DNA of 64,000 bases, taken from the NCBI GenBank assembly GCA_021234155.1, contig JAJEKV010000103.1, positions 2,234,001 through 2,298,000 of the forward strand, given 5' to 3'. This DNA is from Isoetes taiwanensis (taxonomy: Eukaryota; Streptophyta; Lycopodiopsida; Isoetales; Isoetaceae). Numbering within the stretch: the stretch's first letter is position 1; each line of letters opens with the position of its first letter. Of this stretch, positions 1 to 10,447 are shown piece after piece. The notes beneath the pieces were generated by a model that ran no database searches, was not told the DNA's origin, and saw nothing but the letters and a program-made list of their open reading frames with translations. Made by a program: the position numbers and the translations under genes.

Positions 1-2183
1 ACTCTTAATTCAAACGTATTATAATTACAAGAAATTTGCTCATGACCAAGGCCGCCATGGCTTAACATTTCTTTGGTTCCTAGCCTATTCAATTGCATCC
101 ATTATAACCTTCCTAACCTGTTCATTTAAATCCACTATAACATCCAATGGTGAGAAATTCCCAATCAGAGAGCTAACTTCGGACCATTTCTTTTTGTTTA
201 AACATGTGTAGTTAGACCCATTATTAACTCCTAATCCTTCTAACTTGGCTCATCTATAGGCTAGGAATGCTAGGACTACTTGATGTATCAATTTGAGAAG
301 ATAGCTTGAAAACATGCAGGAGTATTGAACCCCCACTATTGCCTCGTGTTTTATGTACGTATGATAGATAGGTGCTATAGTCGATCACATGGGATTCCCA
401 CTATTGTCCGTCCTGCATTTTTTGTTTTCAACACCCGATGATAGTCAACTGCGCCTCTGCACTTCGCGCATCGGCACATATTCCCCTGCCGAAATGCAGG
501 GGAAGTTCCCATTCTTGTATACATAATATGTGCATTATTTTGTAGAAATATAACCAAAATTATGTCAAAACACATCAACACTCTTCAATTGTCTACAATC
601 AACACCAACATTGTGCACTAATATGTCATGAGCCAAATGCTAAAAGTAGCATACTCCTCTCCTATTTGTCTATATACAATTAATATTGTTTGCTCATATG
701 ACCAACAGTGTGATACAGTTATTACGAAGATATACAAAAAGTTTTATTAAGAAAACTCCCAAGTGCTATTTCGAAAATATCTCAACAAACATATTATACT
801 GACTGAACAAACTAGGGCTTTCAAACCCTAACAAAATGCATCCTTCTATTATATTCCCACTCACTAATGCAGTCTACGTAAATATGGCAACAATAAAGTT
901 GTTTTCTTGCATAAGAAATAGACATGCTAGTTTAGTTTCCTTCCTCTATACCGAACTTGCATAAATTTAAAGCCTGCAATTTAACATATTGTGCGGAATG
1001 GGTTCAACAAACTTGGGACATGGCAGCGTTCTACCACATGGTTACATGTCAAATTTAAATATTGCATTTAAAAATTCAAGAACAATCTCATGTTGTCCAA
1101 GCTTGCCCAACGTTGATATATTTGAAATAATTGATCTCCAAATATATTTGATCAATTGCAAAACTTTGAAGAATGCTGGACTGCTTCAATCACTAGGTGA
1201 CCATCTAGAAGCAATAAAATCGAGCACATTATGCACTATCAAAACCCTGTGTATAAAGACAACTAAAAATATTGCACATAATGTCCTATTTTTAAGGATA
1301 GGAGAAAAAATTACCATGATATTCACTAGTACCCAATGACGCAAAATAACTTCAAAAGCTTATCTAGTTTATCTACACAGTGATGTTCGCAGCGAAGAAG
1401 AGCTTCTGCATCCATGCATGTCTTCTTGGAATTGACACAACATTTTAACGTATATAAGACACATTCATTAGATAAATAGAATAGAATAGTTTTTTTAACG
1501 TCCACGGAGACCAATAGATCATGGGACCCATACAATGGGCTAGTACAATCATTACTACTAGGATTTGCTAGTAAAAGAAAATGAGAATACAAATTGTGAA
1601 TCCAAATATAAGGGAGTTCATACATCTCTCACACATCAGACCTTAAAAAATGACCTCAGTGGAAAAGCTACGTGGCATATACAGTTTACTTCTGATGCCA
1701 ATATAATGCACCTGCTCAACTGACACAACTAAATCATATGGAAACCTATAAACCAAAAATGAAATTATGCAAACTAATACAGGGCATAAGACAGGACAAA
1801 GTGCAAAATTCGGCCAAACACCTGTACCTATACTTGAGATTGTGTTTTCATATCCGCACTTCCTCATTCGTCGAGCCAGTGTAATGGATAACTTATGTGG
1901 CCCCTTCAACCTTTCGGGGCTAGTGTGTAATGATCCTTCACATATGTTGGGCATAAAAAAGATGCAGATGAATTTGGCCATATGCAAGTCAATCCATATA
2001 TTCAAGATTAGATTGTTTTACAGGATATTCAATCTTGTCATCTTTATAGGCATATTAGAGTTTGTAGATAATTAATGCAATGTGTTATAGCCAGGTAATG
2101 TTAGAACTATTGTGCCTCATGCTTTCCGTTATGAAGCAGTATAGGACTTTATTCTTTTGCATATTTTACCCCATTTTGCAACA
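1..2183. other. AT-rich DNA without a recognised gene
   Basis: I see no conserved protein, RNA gene or structured repeat. Open frames of about 100-120 codons exist on both strands (for example 989-1339 plus, and 1643-2005 minus overlapping 1767-2075 plus), but their predicted peptides are compositionally random, mutually antisense and lack any motif, so I do not call them genes. Confidence 0.5.
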
Positions 2184-2257
2184 TGCATACGCATTTACAT
2201 ACAGAATTGAATGTTGTTTATGCATATGCATTTACATACAGAATTGAATGTTGTTTA
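2184..2257. repeat. 37-bp tandem duplication
   Basis: Two copies of a 37-nt unit lie head to tail (2184-2220 and 2221-2257). They differ at one base (TGCATACG versus TGCATATG). This looks like a recent slippage or duplication event in non-coding DNA. Confidence 0.85.
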
Positions 2258-2429
2258 TTAAGACTACAGGTTTTCATGGCAACGATTCTCTTCATTATAC
2301 CAAACAAGCGTATGCCCAGTGCGAGAAAGCTTATGGATTGGGGTGGCTCCAAGCAACTCCCTTGGGACATAGTCCTTCTATTGGGTGGAGGTAATCCATT
2401 GCTGCTGTGTTAGATAAGGAATTGAAGAT

Positions 2430-3782
2430 TTATTTGTAGCCCTCGTTTTCAGGTTTAGATAATATTGCCATTCTGCATTCAGGTTTTGCATTGGCTGAAG
2501 GTATCAAAACTACTGGTCGATCTCCTGACAAGGCAACCTTGCAGTCATTATAGATTACCCAACGGCCCTCTTTAAGAAAATGTACAACATAATGTCTGCA
2601 TTGCGTGGACGTGCCCATATGACTGATGAATCCAAGTAGCTTATATTCTGCTTTCCAAAAAAGCAATACATAAGTAAATGTTGTGGAAAAAACTAATTTT
2701 AGGAAACTAACATATAAGAAACTCACTTCCAGAACCATCTGGTAGTTCTGGTTGCTCGGTGGAATCACTGCATTCAACATTGTTAATCGTATCCATAGGG
2801 CTTGCATTATCTTGTTGACCAAATATCCACTTTCGACAAGTTCTACATCACCGACCTACATACGGACAAAGCGCGTGTGCGGTTATCAAACCATTGGCCT
2901 GAGAGTAAACCTCCTTCAAGGCTATGATAAATGCGAGGGGTAAACAATCTTTGTCATGAAGATGGTGACTTCAAAACCTTGTGTTCCTTATGAGATTACT
3001 AAGAGCTTTGCAAGCATCAACCTTTGATAGCCATGACCTAAGTTTTCTACTCTTCTGATGGCTGAAAGGTCCATATCATCAGAACATAAGTTCAATTTTA
3101 TTTTTTGAAAATGCAGTTAAATTGCTTCAGATGAAAGTTTCCACTCTAGTGGGGACTAAAAGCTATATTACATTGACAATTCTAATACACAAGGTAATGC
3201 AATACGTACCTTTTCTTTTCAAGCTCTTCACGCCATGCTTTCTGGGAAGCCAAATGAAACCAGTGTCTCCACTGCGCTCTCATCCAATATAATATCATTG
3301 GGGGTGCCAACCCTAAACTGTACAGGAATATCTACATCTGCACACAGACAAAAGAAATGATTGTTCCATGTGAGCATTGAGCAATGACATCCGTTCTCTC
3401 TCACTGGGAAAAGCAAACAATTTTAACTTCAGGCAATCCATATAAAACATTACCTGCATCATCCATATGGGATAATATCCAGTTCATAGCTGCCTCAACA
3501 CCTTGATTTGAAGTGTATACTGCTGCTTTCTCACATCTCACTCTTGGGAAACCCATTTCCATAAGTTGACTAACAATGCTTTCATCAATATTTCTGCGGA
3601 TGTTTGAATTTGCCGCTTACGTATTACAAAACAAACATATTATACACTCTTCTTTCTGACATCATCGGCAACAAATGTGGCATTTGTACCTTTAGTTTCT
3701 GGTAGAAGCTCTTCTCCAGGTTGAAGACCCCGGCCACGCAGATTGCTAATATCAATTGTCTCTGGCATGTCTATAAACACAT
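2430..3782 (-). pseudogene. UBP14/USP5-like deubiquitinase, decayed 3' portion
   Basis: Minus-strand exon-like blocks encode the C-terminal half of a ubiquitin-specific protease of the UBP14/USP5 family, which disassembles free polyubiquitin. Block 3690-3782 encodes DVFIDMPETIDIS and LQPGEELLPET. Block 3454-3593 is a first UBA domain (QLMEMGFPRVRCEKAA, then AAMNWILSHMDDAG). Block ~3231-3337 begins a second UBA (DESAVETLVSFGFPES). About 2727-2862 holds [14 protein letters not shown] and [11 protein letters not shown]. Block 2430-2647 holds the His-box region ([14 protein letters not shown], then RHYVVHF and EGRWVIYND). Splice-like AG/GT borders are visible. Family comparison: the zinc-finger and catalytic Cys part is absent, the His box reads RHYV instead of GHYV, UBA2 runs into a stop, UBA2 and KWIF lie in different frames, and the C-terminal tail is unrelated. 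Some of these defects touch CTG/CAG sites and could be sequencing error. I infer a truncated pseudogene; a gene with upstream exons lost to rearrangement is the alternative. Confidence 0.72.
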
Positions 3783-4176
3783 CTGAAACAGAAGAACAAA
3801 GAAAAAATTATTAGCATATTTCGAAGCAGATAGAACACACTATGGATCTTATTAAAATCTGCCAGGCGGCACATGTTTAGTGAGGCGATATAAAGCATTA
3901 AGGAATGCTATCTCAACCCTTATTGAGATATTTACGCCCTTGTAAAACCCCACAATAAATAAGGAGAGAGACACATAAAGAAGAACCTACCATTCGTGAG
4001 TTTAATATTACATTCTCTACTAGTGTTTCTGTAGTGTTATATGGTTAAAAGAATTCACAACATTAAGAAACATAGCAGCCTTTAAAAGGAAACCATTGAT
4101 CGCAAACACTTGAGGAACGCAACCAAAGAAGCAACAGCAATATACATTTAAAAATCTTGTATCAACTCCTTCTAAA

Positions 4177-4554
4177 TTGAATAGCTTAGGAACTTTGTTG
4201 TTTACTCAGTTTAAGGCTGAGGATATGAAACCTATAGCATGTTATAGACATTGTGGGGTAGATAAATATAGATGCAAACCATGTTTGGGCTTCTTGAAGT
4301 CAACAAATTATGCATTTATCACGCCTGTGATAGCCTTGATTGTTAGCTTGGTGACAGAGTTTACTTCAAATAATGCTGCAGCAACTATTTTTCTTCCACT
4401 TCTAGCAGATGTTGCTTTGTCAATACATAGGCATCTGCTATTTCTTATGTTAACTGGTGCAATATCAGCATCTTATGCATTTATGCTGCCAATTTCGACT
4501 CCTCCAAATGCAATCGCATATGCTCACAGATACTTGAAGGTCACAGATACTTGA
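4177..4554 (+). pseudogene. SLC13 / tonoplast dicarboxylate transporter-like fragment
   Basis: The 125-codon frame carries, from about residue 45, a segment characteristic of SLC13 (DASS) carriers, which in plants include the vacuolar malate transporter TDT. The visible motifs are TEFTSNNAAATIFLPLLADV (the SNT-type substrate-binding loop followed by a membrane helix) and SASYAFMLPISTPPNAIAYA (the second conserved loop with the TPPN signature), then YLKVTDT before a stop. SLC13 proteins are usually 500-600 residues, so this is only the C-terminal transport-loop part, with no start, upstream helices or final helix seen nearby. A short direct duplication (AGATACTTGAA) precedes the stop. It could be one exon of a gene with very long introns, but an isolated fragment is more likely. 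It lies tail-to-tail-like near the UBP14 remnant. Confidence 0.6.
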
Positions 4555-5020
4555 ATGTCCCATTTGTTGAATGGTAACTAAGCTTTGCGCCGGTGGAATC
4601 GACAACGAAACCGAAGGAAGCGGCGGTGGCGGGTTTGTGGCTATAGCACAGGAGTTTCTTGCCCCCCATTCCGCAGGGGAAGTTGGAGCCCATTGCTTCA
4701 TTATAATAGAAAGAGGGCAAGGCCAAACATACCATAAGATGATTCAAACTTACGTTCGGTGAGGAGTTCATATCTCCATCACAAACATAGCAGGGCATGA
4801 GAGGCGCATTTAGTTTTCTTTCCTTGCAAGAAATTTGTTTGCCGTGACCACGGTAGCCGTATTGAAATGGAGACGAAGGCCAAAAGCGAGAATCACATCC
4901 GCCACAACTTTGTGGCCGGATAGTCGGGATGCCACGCACATAACCAAACACACGGTCGTGAATCGGATCCTCCACAAATTTTTCATTTTTTCCTCGATGG
5001 AAAATGTCCGGGAAAAACAA
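4541..5020 (-). other. Unrecognised open region (159 codons)
   Basis: A 159-codon minus-strand frame overlaps the end of the SLC13 fragment. More than one minus-strand frame stays open across 4,830-5,020, and the plus strand is also open, which is typical of GC-richer DNA rather than proof of coding. I recognise no domain. It could be a scrap of a transposable element. Function is not assigned. Confidence 0.2.
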
Positions 5021-5308
5021 GCGTGACTTTAGAAGGCATGGCTTGCTGCCACGTGGACGCCCCTATCGGACATAATAGATTATATATGTGTAGATAGCAT
5101 GTGCTCTTTAGGGCATTCCCTCCTACAAGTGCCACATAAAAGTAACAATGAAAGAATCTTGGTCAATACACGACGTTACAAGGCACAAGTATTCATCTAG
5201 ACAAATCATCTTAACTAGGCACAAAGGCATACTCTCTGCTCCAATACATTGGTGTACAACTTCCATCCATGGGCATATATGAACAACCACATCTAATATA
5301 AAGTTGAA

Positions 5309-5388
5309 CATGACCATCATGGTGCATGTACATTCTAACAAGACATGAGACAACCATCATGGTGCACGTACAATGTAACAAGACATGG
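5309..5388. repeat. 40-bp tandem duplication
   Basis: Two head-to-tail units of 40 nt (5309-5348 and 5349-5388) share CCATCATGGTGCAYGTACA and TAACAAGACATG, differing at a few positions. The core CCATCATGG is itself near-palindromic. No gene is associated. Confidence 0.8.
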
Positions 5389-5640
5389 AAATTCAAATTG
5401 AATCTACTTAGTCAAGGTCTTTAATAACCCAAAGTTAATGCTTCTATTGAACAATATCATTTTAGTATCCACCTTATCACTTTCATATAATGCAGTATCA
5501 TTTTCTGTTTGATATTTATTTGTTTGATAGAATTTGTTTGAGAAGCTCTCTCATCGACACGTGGTAGTACTCCCGTCACTTCACCTTGGATATACACTTT
5601 GATACGCATTTATTGTGCTTTTATTGGGGGATTAAAAAAA

Positions 5641-5994
5641 ATGACACAACGCAACGCGCCCATGTTCTTAACTTCTGATCGAAGCAGCTATTCGGCATTC
5701 CTTCCTCATCAAGCAAGTTCTTGGATTTCTTACTCTGCAAACAAGCGAGATCCATTTGCCTATGCGATGTCTGTATCGCTTCTGGATGGTCTTAATATGG
5801 CTCTAAGAATGGCTGCAAGCCTGGTCGCTGCAAGCAAAAGGTTCCGAGGACATCGGGCATTTAGAGTGGTGCGTTCGACAATTTATTTCTTGCATCAGGT
5901 CGTCGGTCGGGAGAAAAACGCTCAAAAAATCGGTTCATATGATCTGATCTTGGCTTCTTCTCTTTTGGGTATCTTTCGCTCCTGGAAAATTTGA
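5641..5994 (+). CDS. Hypothetical ORF, no recognised domain
   Basis: An open frame runs to a TGA at 5992-5994. In-frame ATGs lie at 5599 and 5641; the second follows an A-rich leader (AAAAAA then ATG) and is my preferred start, giving about 117 residues. The product has a Ser/Ala-rich middle (SASL-like stretches around residues 50-80) and a basic patch (SKRFRGHR). I see no signal peptide, zinc finger or catalytic motif. It could be a first exon or a chance frame. Codon composition does not help decide. Coding status is weak. Confidence 0.2.
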   Translation: MTQRNAPMFLTSDRSSYSAFLPHQASSWISYSANKRDPFAYAMSVSLLDGLNMALRMAASLVAASKRFRGHRAFRVVRSTIYFLHQVVGREKNAQKIGSYDLILASSLLGIFRSWKI

Positions 5995-7804
5995 TACTCA
6001 TTTAAATTTGGAATATGTTCTGGTTGTTTACATTATAACACTTTGTTTTGAATCATGAATCAGAACTGGGTTTAGGCTTGGTTTTGGTAGGATTCTACAT
6101 TGGGGTCTTCTTCATTTTGTTTTGCTCGGCTAGCAAAGCGCTGACTAGCAAATGCATTTTTGGATTCGGGCCGCGGAGTCGAGCATTGTCCCATTATTTG
6201 TTTTAAGCCTTAATAGGCATGCGTTCTGACTTTTCTTTCCATCTTTTCCCTGCATCTTCCACCAAATCGCATGAAAATATTTTTACCCCGGTTATTGTGA
6301 TTCCATCGCAAGATATTCCCTCATGAAATCACTAACCTCAGGAAGCGGAATCCGTTCCGGAGGCCCGTCAATATCCGTACGGCGGCGTCGGTGTACCTTC
6401 CGCCCTTTTTATTCTATGGGGACGGAATCACCATCAAAATATTCGGTAAAACTTCAAATTTTTTGAGGTTATCTTCTTACGGAGGTTCTTCTTAGGCTAT
6501 GGCGCTCCGGCGATAGATGGCCACTTGGGTTTGAGGGGATCTTCTTTTTTCTTGTTCTCGTTATTTTCTTGTGCAGATCCGGTAATATAGATATGGCGGA
6601 AAAGAGGTGGCGTTCTTCCTTCTCTTTTGCTTCAAGATTTTTCTGTTGGGCTTTGGCCCGATAAGCTTCAGGTGTTTATCCGTAGAAGATTTACAATTGT
6701 TATTTTCTTGTCATGCGGATCCGTGGTATAGATATGGCGGAAAAAGAGGTGGCGTTCTTCCTTCTCTTACGCTTAAAGATTTTTTTACGTTGGGCTGGCA
6801 CCTATAAGCTGGATGTTTATCCGGTAGAAGATCCGCGAAGACAACGGCGCATTCATGAATCCTTATCCATTTCCACGTGATTTTGGTGCTTAGCGCATTC
6901 ATGAATCCTTATCCATTTTCACCCGTTCTTAGAGGTTGATGACACCCTGTGATTTCTTTTCTACTTTTTGGCCATAGCCATGGAATGGTGATGATGGCCG
7001 AACCTTTTCTCATGACGGAGGAATCCCGGCTTGATGTTTCTGGCGGCGTTGTTTGAGGTTCAAGCGGAAGTGGGGTCTCTGCTAACATAACCCCAGGACA
7101 CTTCGGCTCGCCATTTTAATGGGGACGTATCCCTCTTGAATCGAGGTCGTGGAATCTTCACACCCATGTATGGAGATCTTGATAGCATTTGCTATGTCGC
7201 GAGGGACCGCATAGCTGCCGAGCTTGTTGCATCCTTTAGGCATGCCCACCAATGTGAGGTAGGTCTTTCGTTTTACGTTGAAAAGCAATCAGTATATTCT
7301 TGGTTATTATTTCTTTCCCTGTTGCTTTGCATGCTACGCACAAGAAAAAGCGAGAACAAGAAAAAAAGAAGAAGTTTCTTGATGTTTTACAGCGTTGCTT
7401 GTAATGGAAGAGTGTGCAAGCATTGGAAGCTGAAGGCTCTGCAGGCATTGGGCAAATAGGTTAAGTTATGAGTATGAGAGGCAGCAGGGGAAGAGTATGG
7501 AACAGGGGATTAAACAGGATTTTGCAGCATAAAACTGTTTACGGTCGGGGGTTTACGGTGAGCCCGATCGGCACGGAGGTTGAATCCTCCGACCCAAAGA
7601 GAACATCCTTCATTTCTTATTGCGGAACGAGGGTTATGTATGCTTAGCTAAACCATCCTGAACCAGTTTCTATGGAATCAAAGGAAATTTATCTCGAACC
7701 ATTTTCTATGGAATCAAATGAAAATTTTGGATTGAACCATGGTAATTTTTCCTCCCTGTGGCCTGGCCTGTAGATAGATAGGTCCGGAACGATTTGAAAT
7801 TCCA
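5995..7804. other. Intergenic, GC-richer than flanks, with local duplications
   Basis: No recognisable gene. The stretch contains a ~140-bp direct duplication (listed separately), a 30-bp repeat (GCGCATTCATGAATCCTTAT at about 6848 and 6893), and a 107-codon plus frame at 7136-7459 without known motifs. Sequence resembling the minisatellite that follows (TGTGATTCCATCG near 6298) suggests decayed copies extend leftward. Confidence 0.5.
6561..6838. repeat. ~140-bp direct duplication, diverged
   Basis: Two adjacent units (about 6561-6699 and 6700-6838) share TTATTTTCTTGT, ATAGATATGGCGGAAAA, GAGGTGGCGTTCTTCCTTCT and GTTTATCCG-GTAGAAGAT in the same order. Differences include small indels. No coding function is evident. 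Confidence 0.75.
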
Positions 7805-8350
7805 TGGTGATTCCACGGGAAGGAATATTATGGTATGTGATTCTACGGGTTAGAATATTATGGTACGCGGTGATTCCACGGGTTAGAATATCACGGTATG
7901 TGATTCCATCTGGCGGAATTACAAGTTGTTGGTGATTCCACTCGGCAGTATTTCACGAGGTGATTCCCAAGGCGGAATTTTACGACGGGCGTGATTACGC
8001 GGGGGTATTTCACCATGGTGATTCCACTGGCCGAGATATCAAGGTGATTTCGATGCGGTGGAATAGCAAGGTTGTGATTCCGATGCGGTGGAATAAACGA
8101 TGGTGATTCCATCTCCGCGAAATCGGGCGTTCGTGATTCCATCGGCGAGAATAGCAAGGTTGTGATTAAAGATGCGGCGAGAATAACACGATTGTGATTC
8201 CGTCTCGCGGAATAAATAATCACGGTTGTGATTAGATGCGGTGGAATACATGAGCGGTGATTCCATCTCGAAGAATCGTAAATTGGTGATTCCATCTGGC
8301 GGAATAGCGAAGTTGTGATTCCGCCGGAAGGTATAAATGACGAAGCGACC
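7805..8350. repeat. Minisatellite of ~30-bp hairpin units (ATTCC...GGAAT)
   Basis: About 18 consecutive units of 26-34 bp each begin GTGATTCC and most continue to a GGAAT-like block, as in GATTCCATCTGGCGGAAT at 7902 and 8289. Each intact unit is therefore a short inverted repeat (ATTCC, 7-9 nt loop, GGAAT). Units diverge strongly, with many indels at the CTG/CGG centre. The array leaves a minus-strand frame open by chance because unit lengths are often multiples of three; the repetitive NHN/PPH-like peptide is not a credible protein. It is not a CRISPR array: the setting is eukaryotic and there are no unique spacers between constant repeats. Confidence 0.8.
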
Positions 8351-8609
8351 ACTGTCAGTCACGGATATGAGGGGCTACGAATACGGATAATGGGGTCGGC
8401 ACGGTGATTACGGGATGGAATTTTTTGCGATGGAATCACAATAAGGGGGTAAAATATTTTGTTCCCACTAAATCCCTGTGGCTTTGCCTTGGCTTCTCAT
8501 TGCCGGATCTTGGCTTGGGTTTTTTCCTCTTCTTGGGAAATTCTTGGACAAAGGCTATTCCTAAATATAGACTGCAATCGATTTTGAAGCTGTGACATTC
8601 TTAGGCAAA
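8351..8609. other. Spacer between minisatellite and MYB remnant
   Basis: The left end still holds minisatellite-like words (GTGATTACGGGATGGAAT, GATGGAATCAC near 8404-8440). The rest, 8460-8600, is where the third MYB exon might be expected on the minus strand, but I can find no R3 recognition-helix sequence there. Confidence 0.4.
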
Positions 8610-9432
8610 AATGTGGGCCCAGTGCCGCATGAAGCTTGACAATAAGCTGTTCCTCGTGATCGGAAAATCGGCCATGCTTTAGATCTGGACGGAGATAATT
8701 TGCCCACCTTAGCCTGCAGCTCTTTCCGCACCGCAACAGCCCTGATTCAAGCAGAAAAACATGTCGATCACTAGATTAAATTGCTCGGATTCGTAGAATT
8801 TTGAAAACCCAGCTCAATTCCAGCCTTGTAACAAAGAACTTAAGTGTTTCTATCGATTACTTATCCAGTGATTGTGAACGTGTTTTTGAACCCATATGGA
8901 TTTTCAGATGCCACAGAAGAAATCCAGACAAGTCTTTTAGCAATTAAACACTGAATAATCACTGAAGCGCAGGATTTGAAAGTAGGAAATTGAGATTTTT
9001 GAGATCAGAAGCTCCTGAAAGTGAAATTTTGTTATGAGATGCATAATTCAAACTAGCAAATCGAGAGTTTTGGAATCAGAAGCTGGGGAGGGAGAAAAAA
9101 TCACCCAACATGGAAAATTTCAAAAATAAAATTTTCCACATTGTACATTAGCTGGGAAACTAAGAAACTAAATTCCGAGTGCACGAACATATAAAAAGAG
9201 CTGTTTGGCATTAAATTTGAGACAGAAAAATGGAGCAAGATACCATAGATATGCAAGAAGAAAACCAAAAGAAAGCAGAAAATTCTGAATTTGTTTGAAT
9301 ACACCTTTTTAGGCAGGGTTCTCCAGCTACCGGTGCCATGCTGAGCAATGCAAGCGAGAAGCTTGGCATCCTCTTCGGGGGTCCAGGGGCCACGTTTGAC
9401 ACTTCTTTTTCGCAGCAAGGAGCTCGGCCCAT
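8610..9432 (-). pseudogene. R2R3-MYB transcription factor, 5' exons with breaks
   Basis: The minus strand encodes the DNA-binding domain of an R2R3-MYB. Exon 1 (9305-9432) starts with [10 protein letters not shown], the typical MYB N-terminus, then [20 protein letters not shown] and GSWRTLPKK (R2 helices 1-2 with regular Trp spacing). A one-base frame slip separates CEKE from the VKRGPW block. Exon 2 (about 8610-8741, after a CAG acceptor) continues LLRCGKSCRLRWANYLRPDL and KHGRFSDHEEQLIVKLHAAL (R2 recognition helix and R3 start). The exon 1 donor lies a few bases short of where family members end, so the reading frame does not join cleanly; the missing bases would include a CAG. The third exon, with the R3 recognition helix and activation region, is absent. 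The domain most resembles tapetum-type MYBs (MYB80/MYB35 group) by memory. Pseudogene, or a gene damaged by sequencing error and with a distant third exon. Confidence 0.7.
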
Positions 9433-9623
9433 TTGGAAAGCCAAGAAGGGGAGTCCAATTCTAGTGTTAGAGTCGTGATGGAGGTCATTTGGAGCTGGCT
9501 ATGGAGCACGGTTTTTTTCACGTGTATTATTTTTGGGGACCTTACGTAGCAAGTCCATGTACAACCACCGACATAGCCAAGTTTTGAAGGATGGCTTCTT
9601 TGGAGAATGGTCCAACCATGCCG

Positions 9624-10087
9624 TAAGGGAGGGTGCCCATCTTTGGTCCATTTAAGGGGAGATTGGATCGATGACTGCCTTTTTGTGCTCAGAACACAGC
9701 AATGAATCGCTCGTTGGATGCCCCAGATGTGGTCCTTTCCATTGCCCTAAAAATAGACCTGTTTGTAGCCCTTGTTGGAGAGCTACGGGGCTTCAAATGG
9801 GGCTCTATTTTGGCCCCTAATGGAGCACCCCATGCCCTGCGCCATTGAAATCCATCGAGGGCATCTCAGAATATGGGATGCATATATTCATTTGAAAGCT
9901 ATTGGTGATGGGATTCTAATGCATCTGGTCCGTTGGAATTTTGCCTCTTCTTTGAAAAGATTTTTTAGATCAAAGAAATAGCAAAAGGGGGGGGGAAAGT
10001 ACACATATTTAATCTCATCCGTTGGATCTGAGCCATTTGGGGCCGATCCATAAGGGGACATGCGCCAAAGATGAGCACCCTCCCTTA
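9624..10087. mobile_element. Putative non-autonomous element with ~28-bp terminal inverted repeats
   Basis: TAAGGGAGGGTGCCCATCTT at 9624 is matched in inverted orientation by AAGATGAGCACCCTCCCTTA ending at 10087, and similarity continues inward (TTTGG-CCAT, AAGGGGA, GGATCG). The enclosed 464 bp has no transposase. The outermost TA on each side could be a TA target duplication or the end of the repeat. Size and structure fit a MITE, but the family cannot be named from this alone. Confidence 0.55.
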
Positions 10088-10299
10088 GAGCGCTTCTTTC
10101 CTTTTTTTGAATTTTCGATTGGGACTCTAGGTGACCAATGTACCTTCGGCTCCCCTTTGACTTTTCGATTGGTAATGGTAAAGTCACTCCCCTCTGAACT
10201 GGTTTTACAAGGTCAAAAGGAGCTATAAAGTATCTAAAATCTACCATGCTTGTCTCCCTGAGAAGAATAAGAAACATGCCTCTCTACAGGGTCTCTCCC

Positions 10300-10447
10300 T
10301 CAAGAACTTCAAGAAGATCCTCTCGTCTAGCTGGAAGTCTTATTCTTGTCCCAAGATCAAAGTTTTTTCCTGGCTTATTCTCCACAATGCTCTCCTCAGC
10401 AACACAAATATGATCACGAGGAATTTCAAGTCTATTCACAGCCCTCT
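10300..10447 (+). mobile_element. LINE ORF2 3' fragment (zf-RVT region)
   Basis: One plus frame reads KIKVFSWLILHNALLSNTNM, the conserved stretch of the zinc-binding region after plant L1-type reverse transcriptases; the same motif occurs as CPPKVNFFIWLIAHKSLLN in the larger LINE at about 27,050. The fragment is cut at 10,448 by the relic LTR. Only this scrap is recognisable. Confidence 0.6.

Noticed and set aside
7805-8350. Regularly spaced short repeats resembling a CRISPR array
   Set aside because: The whole unit repeats with drift, there are no unique spacers, and the surroundings are plant nuclear DNA. It is a minisatellite.
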